A stretch of 64,000 nucleotides of DNA from positions 124,001-188,000 of the forward strand of contig NZ_JALAMS010000015.1 of assembly GCF_026790145.1 (NCBI RefSeq), read 5' to 3'. Each line of letters starts with the position of its first letter. Positions within the stretch are counted from its first letter, which is position 1. The translations under genes and the position numbers were made by a program. Of the stretch, positions 52,442 to 60,659 are shown one piece after another. The DNA is from Bacillus_I endophytica_A (GTDB taxonomy: Bacteria > Bacillota > Bacilli > Bacillales > Bacillaceae_H). The notes under the pieces were generated by a model. The model did no database searches. It saw nothing but the letters and a program-made list of their open reading frames with translations, and was not told the DNA's origin.

Positions 52442-52454
52442 GTTTTGAGAACTT

Positions 52455-53714
52455 TTAGTAAAGAGCTGTCTCGGATGAAATGTTTTCAATAATTTCTTTA
52501 ATTCGCGCTAGAAACCTTCCGCAAACAAGACCGTCTAAAACACGATGATCTAACGATAAGCAAATGTTTACCATATCGCGAATTGCAATCATATTATTGA
52601 TTACAACAGGACGCTTAACAATTGTTTCAACTTGTAAAATAGCTGCTTGTGGGTAATTAATAATTCCCATAGACTGAACAGAACCAAATGAACCTGTATT
52701 GTTCACTGTAAATGTCCCACCTGTCATATCGTCTGAAGTGAGCTTTCCGCTACGCGTCTTAGCTGCTAACTCACTAATTTCCCGTGCAATGCCTTTAATT
52801 GTTTTTTCATCAGCATGTTTAATGACTGGAACATATAAGGCATCATCTGTTGCTACAGCAATCGAAATGTTAACATCTCTTTTTTGGACAATCTTATCTC
52901 CTGCCCACATTGAATTCACTTCTGGGAATTCTTTAAGAGCTTGCGCAACAGCTTTTACGAAGAAAGCAAAGAACGTTAAATTGATGCCTTCTTTTTCACG
53001 GAAGGAAGCTTTTACGCTCTCACGATAATTAACAAGGTTTGTTGCATCAACTTCAACCATTGTCCAAGCATGAGGTGCTTCATGTTTGCTGCGAACCATA
53101 TTAGAAGCAATAGCTTTACGAACAGAAGTAAGCGGAATTTCCTTGTCTCCATTGCTAACAGAAACAGGTGTGCTTTCTGTTATTTTAGGTGGTTCAGGTG
53201 TTTTCTCGACGTTTGATTCTTGTTTTGGCTTTGTATCAGGTACGGAAGTCTCAGATTTGACACCGCCGCTATTAATGATTTTTGTTATATCTTTACGTGT
53301 AATACGGCCACCAGCACCTGTCCCTACAACCTTTGTTAAATCAATATTATGTTCTTGTGAAAGACGCAGAACTGCTGGTGAGTAGCGCGTTTTCGCACTC
53401 TCGTCTTTTGGTTTTTCGCTTTCTTTTTCGCTTGGTTTCTCAGCTGTCTCTTCTTTATTCTCAGCTGAAGATCCTTCTACTTCGATATAACAAATAGTTT
53501 CGCCAACAGGAATTGTTTCCCCTTCTTTTGCAACAATTTCTGTAATTTTCCCTTCAAAGCTTGAGGGAACTTCTGCTGTTACTTTATCTGTTGTTACTTC
53601 TGCAATAGGATCGTATTTTTGAACTGTGTCACCGGCAGAAATAAGCCACGATGAAATGGTTCCTTCTGTGACGCTTTCACCGAGCTGTGGCATCGTCATT
53701 TTTTCGATTGCCAT
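52455..53714 (-). CDS. bkdB: Branched-chain 2-oxo acid dehydrogenase E2 (dihydrolipoyl acyltransferase)
   Basis: Core of the BKD complex, which turns the keto acids of Val, Leu and Ile into acyl-CoAs. N-terminal lipoyl domain (about 1-80; lipoyl-Lys in EVTTDKVTAEVPS), a Glu/Lys/Pro-rich linker, peripheral-subunit-binding domain (about 109-145, YSPAVLRLSQEHNIDLTK), a second linker, then the catalytic domain with SLDHRVLDGLVCGRFL (active His and Asp). 419 residues with one lipoyl domain. Last gene of the operon. Confidence 0.94.
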   Translation of the reverse strand: MAIEKMTMPQLGESVTEGTISSWLISAGDTVQKYDPIAEVTTDKVTAEVPSSFEGKITEIVAKEGETIPVGETICYIEVEGSSAENKEETAEKPSEKESEKPKDESAKTRYSPAVLRLSQEHNIDLTKVVGTGAGGRITRKDITKIINSGGVKSETSVPDTKPKQESNVEKTPEPPKITESTPVSVSNGDKEIPLTSVRKAIASNMVRSKHEAPHAWTMVEVDATNLVNYRESVKASFREKEGINLTFFAFFVKAVAQALKEFPEVNSMWAGDKIVQKRDVNISIAVATDDALYVPVIKHADEKTIKGIAREISELAAKTRSGKLTSDDMTGGTFTVNNTGSFGSVQSMGIINYPQAAILQVETIVKRPVVINNMIAIRDMVNICLSLDHRVLDGLVCGRFLARIKEIIENISSETALY

Positions 53715-53728
53715 TCTTTTCCCTCCTT

Positions 53729-54712
53729 TTAAAACTCTGCAAGCTCACGCATTGCTTTTTCAATTTTATCTGGATTCATCATAAAGAATTTTTCCATTGT
53801 TGGAGCATAAGGCATTGCTGGAACATCTGGTCCTGCTAAACGTTTAATTGGTGCATCAAGATCAAACAAACAATTTTCTGCAATGATAGCCGATACTTCT
53901 CCAATAATGCTTCCTTCTAGATTATCCTCTGTTACAAGCAGCACTTTTCCTGTTTTAGAAGCTGCTTCAATAATTGCTTCTTTATCTAATGGGTAAACCG
54001 TTCTTAAATCCAAAACATGAACAGAAATACCGTCTGCTGCCAGCTTTTCTGCTGCTTGAAGTGCAAAATGAACGCAAAGGCCATATGTAATGACCGTAAT
54101 ATCTTCTCCTTCACGCTTAACGTCTGCTTTATCAAGTGGCACAACGTACTCTTCTTCTGGAACTTCTCCTTTAATTAAGCGATATGCACGCTTATGCTCT
54201 AAAAACAGAACAGGATCATCATCTCTAATAGCAGCTTTTAGCATCCCTTTCACATCATACGGTGTTGAAGGCATGACAATCTTAAGACCAGGCTGATTAG
54301 CGAAAACTGCTTCAACAGATTGGGAGTGGTAAAGGGCACCGTGAACACCGCCTCCATAAGGAGCACGAATTGTAATCGGACAATTCCAATCATTGTTAGA
54401 GCGATAGCGAATTTTCGCTGCTTCTGAAATAATTTGGTTTACAGCAGGCATAATAAAATCTGCAAACTGCATTTCAGCAATCGGACGCATTCCATACATT
54501 GCCGCCCCTATTCCGACCCCTGCAATAGCAGATTCGGCAAGTGGCGTATCCAGTACGCGAGCTTCTCCAAATTTTTCATAAAGACCTTGTGAAGCTTTAA
54601 ATACGCCTCCTTTTACACCTACATCTTCTCCTAATAAAAATACTTTTTCATCTCTTTCCATCTCTTCTCTCATTGCGGCTGTAATAGCTTCAATATAAGA
54701 AATTACCGGCAT
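53729..54712 (-). CDS. bkdAB: Branched-chain 2-oxo acid dehydrogenase E1 beta
   Basis: Thiamine-diphosphate decarboxylase subunit; pairs with BkdAA. Family motifs: LGEDVGVKGGVFKAS at the start, EMQFADFIMPAVNQI, GGGVHGALYHSQSVE, and LDLRTVYPLDKEAI. ATG at 54712 (327 residues, the B. subtilis length) with GGAGG 7 nt upstream; a longer frame to 54733 would run into the end of bkdAA. Confidence 0.94.
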   Translation of the reverse strand: MPVISYIEAITAAMREEMERDEKVFLLGEDVGVKGGVFKASQGLYEKFGEARVLDTPLAESAIAGVGIGAAMYGMRPIAEMQFADFIMPAVNQIISEAAKIRYRSNNDWNCPITIRAPYGGGVHGALYHSQSVEAVFANQPGLKIVMPSTPYDVKGMLKAAIRDDDPVLFLEHKRAYRLIKGEVPEEEYVVPLDKADVKREGEDITVITYGLCVHFALQAAEKLAADGISVHVLDLRTVYPLDKEAIIEAASKTGKVLLVTEDNLEGSIIGEVSAIIAENCLFDLDAPIKRLAGPDVPAMPYAPTMEKFFMMNPDKIEKAMRELAEF

Positions 54713-54725
54713 TTTTCTTCCTCCT

Positions 54726-55718
54726 CTACTCACCGTATACGTATTTCAAAGCATGCTCTCCATCAGCATATGCTGCTTTTTCAGCATAGTCTGTTGCATC
54801 ATTTATAATATCCATGATTTCCTTTAGCAGCTCTTCTTCTTTTTCGTCTGTTAGCAGTCCTTCTTCGCGTAAATATGCTGCGAATTTAACAACTGGATCA
54901 TCTTGTTTTGCTGCTTCAAGCTCTTCTTTTGCACGATAGCTTTTATCATCATCATCACTTGAGTGAGCTGTTAGACGATGTGAAACAGCTTCAATTAGTG
55001 TTGGTCCTTCCCCACTTCGTGCCCGATCAGCCGCTCTTTTCGTTGCTTCATAAACGTCAAAAACATCTGTCCCGTCTACTGTATAACCAGGCATTCCGTA
55101 CCCAGCCGCACGATCAGATACTTTTTCACATCCTAATTGCTTTTCTGTTGGAACAGAAATCGCGTATTTATTATTTTCGCACATTAAAATAACAGGTAAC
55201 TTATGAACGCCTGCAAAGTTCGCTCCTTCATGAAAGTCTCCTTGATTTGAAGAACCTTCTCCAAATGTTACAAACGATACGAAGTTTTTCCCCTGCATCT
55301 TCGCCCCAAGCGCAATTCCTACTGCATGCGGAACCTGAGTTGTTACAGGAGAAGAGCCTGTAACAATACGGTGCTTTTTACTGCCAAAGTGACCAGGCAT
55401 CTGGCGTCCCCCTGAGTTTGGATCTTCACCTTTTGCAAAGCTTGCAAGCATTAAATCACGAGTTGTCATTCCAAATGCAAGCACAACACCTAAATCACGA
55501 TAATACGGCAAAATGTAATCTTCTTCCCGATGGAGCGCATACGCCGCTCCGATTTGCGTTGCTTCCTGTCCTTGACATGAAATAACAAACGGAATTTTTC
55601 CCGCTCTATTTAATAGCCACATGCGCTCATCGATTTTTCTTGATAAGAGCATTGTTCTGTACATTTCTAAAACATTTTCATCTGTTAAACCAAGTGATTT
55701 ATGACGATTCTCTGCCAT
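54726..55718 (-). CDS. bkdAA: Branched-chain 2-oxo acid dehydrogenase E1 alpha
   Basis: ThDP-binding subunit (330 residues). The cofactor motif is FGEGSSNQGDFHEGANFAG (GDG-type start, NQGDF), with the phosphorylation-loop-like region SHRLTAHSSDDDD. Produces 2-methylpropanoyl, 3-methylbutanoyl and 2-methylbutanoyl groups for E2; these also prime branched fatty acids in Bacillus. Confidence 0.94.
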   Translation of the reverse strand: MAENRHKSLGLTDENVLEMYRTMLLSRKIDERMWLLNRAGKIPFVISCQGQEATQIGAAYALHREEDYILPYYRDLGVVLAFGMTTRDLMLASFAKGEDPNSGGRQMPGHFGSKKHRIVTGSSPVTTQVPHAVGIALGAKMQGKNFVSFVTFGEGSSNQGDFHEGANFAGVHKLPVILMCENNKYAISVPTEKQLGCEKVSDRAAGYGMPGYTVDGTDVFDVYEATKRAADRARSGEGPTLIEAVSHRLTAHSSDDDDKSYRAKEELEAAKQDDPVVKFAAYLREEGLLTDEKEEELLKEIMDIINDATDYAEKAAYADGEHALKYVYGE

Positions 55719-55736
55719 ATAACCGCCTCCTTTAAA

Positions 55737-57158
55737 TTAAAAGTGTATTGCTTTACCATCAACGCTAAGCGCTGCTTCACCAAGTACTTCTGATAAACTT
55801 GGATGCGGGTGCACCGCATGAGCCATTTCCCATGGTGTTGCATCAAGAACTTTAGCTAAACCTGCTTCTGAAATAAGCTCTGTCACATTTGGACCAATAA
55901 GATGAACACCTAATATGTCATCTGTTTCCTTGTCAGCAATGATCTTTGCAAACCCTGATTCTTCTCCTGAGATCAGCGCTTTACCAACTGCTTGAAATGG
56001 AAACTTTCCAACTTTAACCTGAAATCCATTTTTAATGGCTTCTTCTTCTGTTAAGCCAACGCTTGCAGCCTGTGGTGAACTGTATACACATCTCGGGATA
56101 TCTGTCGAACGCATCAGTATAGGTGTTCGTCCAGCAATATGTTCAACTGCTTTTATTCCTTCATGTGATGCAACATGTGCAAGCTGAAGACCACCGATAA
56201 CATCACCAATCGCGTAAATATGTGATTCTTTCGTTTGATAGTATTCATTTATCATAATAAAACCGCGATCAAGCTCAATGCTTGTATTTTCGATCCCTAT
56301 TCCTTCTGTATTTGCTTTTCTTCCAACAGATAAAAGAAGTTTTTCACCTTTAAACGTTTGCTTCCCATTACTTGTTTGAGCTTCAATTACAACTTCAGCT
56401 TCTTTTTGAAGCGTTTCTGGCAGCACTTCTGCTCCTGTTACAATTTCAACCCCTCTGCTTACTAAAGCACGGTGCATCTCTTTTGATACATCCTCATCTT
56501 CTGTTGGGAGAATACGTTCGCTATATTCTACAATTGTGACCGAAACTCCGAAATCACATAACATTGAGGCCCATTCAACTCCAATTACGCCCCCTCCAAC
56601 AATAATGATGGATGTTGGCAGGTTCTCCATTTTCAGCGCCTCATCTGACGTAATCACTTTTTCTCCGTCCACCTCAAGGTTTGGTAGTGTATTAGGTCTT
56701 GAACCTGTTGCTAAGATTACGTTTTTAGGAATGAGTACTTCATTTTCATCTCCGTTTGTAAATTCTACTGAAATAGAACCTGCCATTGGCGAGAAGATGG
56801 ACGGTCCAAGCATGCGACCTGTTCCTTCATACACGTCGATTTTCCCTTTTTTCATCAAATATTGAACACCGCTATAAAGCTTTTCTACAATTTGTTCTTT
56901 TCGCTGTTGAACTTTTGAAAAGTCAAGCTCCACTTGTGATGAAAGGATTCCATAATCTTCGCTATGTTTAGCTGTTTGAAAGACTTCTGCACTTTTTAAA
57001 AGCGCTTTGCTTGGAATACACCCTGCATGAAGGCATGTTCCTCCAAGTTTATTTTTTTCTACAATTGCCGTTGATAAGCCAAGCTGTGACGCGCGAATGG
57101 CTGCTACATACCCACCTGTTCCGCCTCCGACAATGACCACATCGTACTCTTTTGACAA
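55737..57158 (-). CDS. lpdV: Dihydrolipoyl dehydrogenase of the BKD complex (E3)
   Basis: Flavoprotein that reoxidises the lipoyl groups of E2. FAD motif VIVGGGTGGYVAAIRA, redox disulfide GGTCLHAGCIP, NAD motif IIVGGGVIGVEWASML, second FAD contact YAIGDVIGG and the C-terminal His-Glu pair in HAVHPHPSLSEVL. 473 residues. It is the bkd-specific E3; a separate one for pyruvate dehydrogenase is expected elsewhere. Confidence 0.94.
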   Translation of the reverse strand: MSKEYDVVIVGGGTGGYVAAIRASQLGLSTAIVEKNKLGGTCLHAGCIPSKALLKSAEVFQTAKHSEDYGILSSQVELDFSKVQQRKEQIVEKLYSGVQYLMKKGKIDVYEGTGRMLGPSIFSPMAGSISVEFTNGDENEVLIPKNVILATGSRPNTLPNLEVDGEKVITSDEALKMENLPTSIIIVGGGVIGVEWASMLCDFGVSVTIVEYSERILPTEDEDVSKEMHRALVSRGVEIVTGAEVLPETLQKEAEVVIEAQTSNGKQTFKGEKLLLSVGRKANTEGIGIENTSIELDRGFIMINEYYQTKESHIYAIGDVIGGLQLAHVASHEGIKAVEHIAGRTPILMRSTDIPRCVYSSPQAASVGLTEEEAIKNGFQVKVGKFPFQAVGKALISGEESGFAKIIADKETDDILGVHLIGPNVTELISEAGLAKVLDATPWEMAHAVHPHPSLSEVLGEAALSVDGKAIHF

Positions 57159-57164
57159 CGTAGT

Positions 57165-58283
57165 TCACCTTCTTTTTGAAAAATTTGTATTCACTTCTAT
57201 TTCTTTTGGATATTTTTTTGCCCGTTCTTCTCCTCGAAGCACTCGAAGCGCGCCTTCTGTTAAGGCTTGAAGTTCGTTTTCACCAGGATACACACTAACG
57301 TCTGCTATCCAGCTTATTCGTTCTGTAATATCAGCTACAAGCTCTTTTCCATATGCGAGTCCGCCTGTTAATAAAATGGCATCCACTTTCCCTTTAAGTA
57401 CAGTGCTTGCAGACCCGATTTCTTTTGCAACTCCATAGCTCATAGCTTCAAAAATTAAGCGAGCTTTCTCATTTCCTTGTCGAATCATCTCTATCACTTT
57501 TACTGCATCATTTGTTCCAAGATGGCCATAAAGTCCACCTTGACCAACAAGCATTTTCATCACTTCTTCACGGTAGTACTCTCCTGAAAAACAAATGCGA
57601 ACTAAATCTCCAGCAGGAACCGTTCCTGCGCGCTCTGGACTAAATGGACCATCTCCGTGAAGACCATTATTTACGTCAACGACTTTTCCGTGGTTGTGTG
57701 CTCCAACGGTAATTCCTCCACCCATATGAGCAATAATTAAGTTAAGATCTTCATACTTTTTATGAACCGTTTTGGCATATCTTCTTGCTACTGCTTTTTG
57801 GTTCAAAGCGTGAAAAATACTTGTTCGTTCAATGCCAGGAAGTCCTGAAACACGTGCTAGATCACTTAGTTCATCAACTACAACTGGATCTACAATATAA
57901 GCCTTAATATTTAGTGACTGAGCAATGTGGTGAGCAATAATGCCTCCTAAATTTGAAGCATGCTGTCCTGCATACCCTACTTTCAAATCTTCTAGCATTG
58001 CTTCATTAACGGTATACGTACCGCCTTCAATAGGACGTAATAAGCCACCACGTGCACAAACGGCATCAATTCTTGATAAGTTAATTCCTTCTCTATGAAG
58101 AAGCTCAACAATCTTTTGTTTTCTGAAATCATACTGATCATTGATTGTCTCAAAAGGAGCTAATTCTTCTTGATTATGTCGAATCGTTTCTTCAAAAAGC
58201 GGTACTTCATCGTGAAACACCCCGATTTTCGTTGATGTTGAACCAGGATTGATAACAAGTATTCGATACATAAATTGTGACAA
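57165..58283 (-). CDS. buk: Butyrate kinase
   Basis: Acetate-kinase-fold enzyme that with Ptb converts (branched) acyl-CoA to acyl phosphate and the acid, gaining ATP, or in reverse activates short acids. Motifs RILVINPGSTSTKIGVF, MGGGITVGAHNHGKVVDV and LLTGGLAYGKELV. The start is probably TTG 58283, 7 nt behind AAGGGGG; the in-frame ATG at 58271 lies 19 nt from that site. With TTG the protein has 372 residues. Confidence 0.92.
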   Translation of the reverse strand: MSQFMYRILVINPGSTSTKIGVFHDEVPLFEETIRHNQEELAPFETINDQYDFRKQKIVELLHREGINLSRIDAVCARGGLLRPIEGGTYTVNEAMLEDLKVGYAGQHASNLGGIIAHHIAQSLNIKAYIVDPVVVDELSDLARVSGLPGIERTSIFHALNQKAVARRYAKTVHKKYEDLNLIIAHMGGGITVGAHNHGKVVDVNNGLHGDGPFSPERAGTVPAGDLVRICFSGEYYREEVMKMLVGQGGLYGHLGTNDAVKVIEMIRQGNEKARLIFEAMSYGVAKEIGSASTVLKGKVDAILLTGGLAYGKELVADITERISWIADVSVYPGENELQALTEGALRVLRGEERAKKYPKEIEVNTNFSKRR

Positions 58284-58389
58284 AGCAGATCCCCCTTATT
58301 GTAAAGTGACGCTCAAATAAGCTATGTAATATTCTCCTCTCCCAATGAGAAAGAGGGGATAAGGCCGTCACCATCTCCCCCCTAATTTT

Positions 58390-59493
58390 CTACATTCTGG
58401 AGCGACGCGTTAATATATGATGTTCATTTTGTAGAAATTGGCTTCGTGAATTTCTCATTCGAGCAATTCGCTCCTCTGCTAAGCGATCTGCTGCTTTGTA
58501 TGAAGGGATGTTATCTCGCTCTGCGATTAATAATACTCTTTCAATGTTGTCATAGACGCCTTCTACTTTTTTTAAAGCACGCTCTCTGTTATAGCCTTCT
58601 AGTTCATCTGCAACATTGATAACTCCTCCTGCATTAATAACATAGTCAGGAGCATAAATGATTCCCATTGTATGAAGAACATCTCCGTGTCGAGACTCTT
58701 TGAGCTGATTGTTAGCAGCGCCTGCAATAACTTTTGCTTTTAATTTGGGAATTGTTTGATCATTAAGCGTTGCACCTAACGCACAAGGAGCGTAAATATC
58801 GCATTCTACACTATAAATGTCGTCTATTTCAACAGCTTTTGCCTGAAACTCTTCCACAACACGTTTTACAGCCTCTTTATTTAAATCTGTCACGATAAGC
58901 TTTGCACCTTCATGATGAAGATGTTTACAAAGATGATAAGCCACATTGCCAACACCTTGAACGGCAACTGTTTTTCCTGCCAAACTATCGCTTCCATATG
59001 CTGCTTTCACTGCCGCTTTCATTCCTTTATAAACTCCGTATGCCGTAACAGGAGAAGGGTTACCAGAGGAACCGAACGCGGGAGAAATGCCTGTGACATA
59101 GTTTGTTTCTTGATAGATAATATCCATATCTTCTACTGTTGTGCCAACATCTTCTGCTGTAATATAGCGACCATTAAGCCCTTGAATGTAGCGACCAAAT
59201 GCTCGAAACATTTCCTCATTTTTATCCTTTTTTGGATCTCCAATAATAACAGTCTTGCCTCCACCTAGATTCAAGCCTGCTGCTGCATTTTTATATGTCA
59301 TTCCTCTCGCTAATCGGAGCGCATCTTCTATCGCATCTTCTTCAGAAGCGTACGTCCACATTCTTGTCCCCCCTAATGCTGGACCAAGTGTTGTATCGTG
59401 AATTGCAATAACAGCTTTTAAGCCAGACTGCTTATCTTGACAGATAACAAGCTGTTCATAATCATACTTCTCCATATAGCTGAAGATTCCCAT
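58390..59493 (-). CDS. bcd: Leucine/branched-chain amino acid dehydrogenase
   Basis: NAD-dependent oxidative deaminase for Leu, Val and Ile, supplying the keto acids to BKD. Substrate motif GPALGGTRMW, catalytic Lys in GMTYKNAAAGLNLGGGKTV, NAD motif VAVQGVGNVAYHLC, and APDYVINAGGVINVADE. I chose the second of two adjacent ATGs (59493), which lines up with the B. subtilis start and lies 7 nt behind GGAGG. The ptb stop overlaps it. Confidence 0.95.
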   Translation of the reverse strand: MGIFSYMEKYDYEQLVICQDKQSGLKAVIAIHDTTLGPALGGTRMWTYASEEDAIEDALRLARGMTYKNAAAGLNLGGGKTVIIGDPKKDKNEEMFRAFGRYIQGLNGRYITAEDVGTTVEDMDIIYQETNYVTGISPAFGSSGNPSPVTAYGVYKGMKAAVKAAYGSDSLAGKTVAVQGVGNVAYHLCKHLHHEGAKLIVTDLNKEAVKRVVEEFQAKAVEIDDIYSVECDIYAPCALGATLNDQTIPKLKAKVIAGAANNQLKESRHGDVLHTMGIIYAPDYVINAGGVINVADELEGYNRERALKKVEGVYDNIERVLLIAERDNIPSYKAADRLAEERIARMRNSRSQFLQNEHHILTRRSRM

Positions 59494-60410
59494 CATGTTT
59501 CCTCCCTGCTTTCATGTTGTGAAATACAAATGGCTAAGGCTAGGGAATGAAGTTTGCTCTCGGCTGAATCTGCTCTAGATGTTAAAACAATAGGAGCTTT
59601 TGCTCCAGCGATAATCGCGCCAACTCTTGCTTTAGCGAAATAGATAAGTGATTTGTATAAAATATTCCCTGACTCGATGTTTGGAGCCAGTAAAATATCG
59701 GCACGACCGGCCACCTTTCCACCAATCCCTTTATGCTCTGCAGCATAAGGCGAAATAGCATTGTCAAGTGCAAAGGGACCTTCAACAAAACAATTTGTTT
59801 CCTGTTGAAACATTTCTACAAGCTCTTTTGCGTGAAGGGTTGCGGGCATGTTTTGGTTCACAACTTCAACACTTGCTAAAACAGCTACCTTTGGATAATC
59901 CAAACCGATCGCATGAGCTACAGAAACTGCATTTTTAATGATTTGACTTTTTTCCGAAACAGTTGGGGCAATATTCATTGCCGCATCTGTAATAATGATT
60001 GGTCGTTCATATATCGGCACTTCAAACAAAGCAACATGAGACAATACTCGACTTGTTCGCAAGCCAAACTGTTTATCTAAAGCTGCTTTCAAAATGGTTT
60101 TAGTAGGGAGATTTCCCTTCATTAAAACATCTGCTGTCTTGTTGTGAACAGCTTTAACAGCTTTATAAGCTGCTTCTTCAGGAGATGTTGCTGAAATAAT
60201 ATTAATCGCTTTGTTGTTCAAAAGATCAGAATCTACACGCTCTATCAAAGAAAGAAGTTTTTTTTCATCGCCATAGAGTTGAAAATGAGCCACTTCATTC
60301 TTGTTTGCTTCGCGTACAGCTTTGATAACTTCCATATCTTCCGCAGCAGCTACTGCTACTGTTACTCTATTTTCTTTTGCTTGGGCAATCAGCCTTGTGA
60401 GAGTACTCAT
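59493..60410 (-). CDS. ptb: Phosphate butyryltransferase
   Basis: Phosphotransacetylase-fold enzyme (305 residues) that exchanges CoA for phosphate on short and branched acyl-CoAs. Motifs include KGNLPTKTILKAAL, THE-like ITDAAMNIAPT and SGNILYKSLIYFAKA. First gene of ptb-bcd-buk-lpdV-bkdAA-bkdAB-bkdB, about 110 nt downstream of the sigma-54 start site. Confidence 0.94.
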   Translation of the reverse strand: MSTLTRLIAQAKENRVTVAVAAAEDMEVIKAVREANKNEVAHFQLYGDEKKLLSLIERVDSDLLNNKAINIISATSPEEAAYKAVKAVHNKTADVLMKGNLPTKTILKAALDKQFGLRTSRVLSHVALFEVPIYERPIIITDAAMNIAPTVSEKSQIIKNAVSVAHAIGLDYPKVAVLASVEVVNQNMPATLHAKELVEMFQQETNCFVEGPFALDNAISPYAAEHKGIGGKVAGRADILLAPNIESGNILYKSLIYFAKARVGAIIAGAKAPIVLTSRADSAESKLHSLALAICISQHESREET

Positions 60411-60530
60411 AAAATAACCTTTACCTTTCGTTTAAAGTTTTAACAAAGTGAAGATTTCTCAACCAGAAAGTTGCAAACTTACTTTGTTTTTTACGAGATA
60501 CGAGCAAATTTGCTCTACTCTCTATACTTA

Positions 60531-60547
60531 TGCAAAAAGCGTGCCAG
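60531..60547 (-). promoter_or_regulatory. Sigma-54 promoter of the bkd operon
   Basis: Minus strand CTGGCACG-CTTT-TTGCA: -24 element TGGCAC (60541-60546) and -12 TTGCA (60531-60535). It fits YTGGCACGNNNNTTGCW fully. Transcription should start near 60519. In B. subtilis this operon needs SigL (sigma-54) and BkdR. Confidence 0.93.
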
Positions 60548-60587
60548 CACTATATGTATGAAATATCACTCGTTGAAAAAGAAAAAA

Positions 60588-60624
60588 CATGCAATAAATT
60601 GCAGGTTGAGCAATTTACTGCATG
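60588..60624 (-). promoter_or_regulatory. BkdR upstream activator site / bkdR terminator
   Basis: A 15-bp inverted repeat with one mismatch (60588-60602 with 60610-60624). It lies about 70-105 nt upstream of the sigma-54 start, the right place for an enhancer-type activator site, and its half-sites contain the dyad TGCAAT-ATTGCA. On the minus strand TTTTTTCTTTTTC follows, and the bkdR stop is 36 nt before it, so the same hairpin can end bkdR transcription. Confidence 0.65.
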
Positions 60625-60659
60625 CAAATTATAACATGAATTTTATTTTTGTGTAGAAT

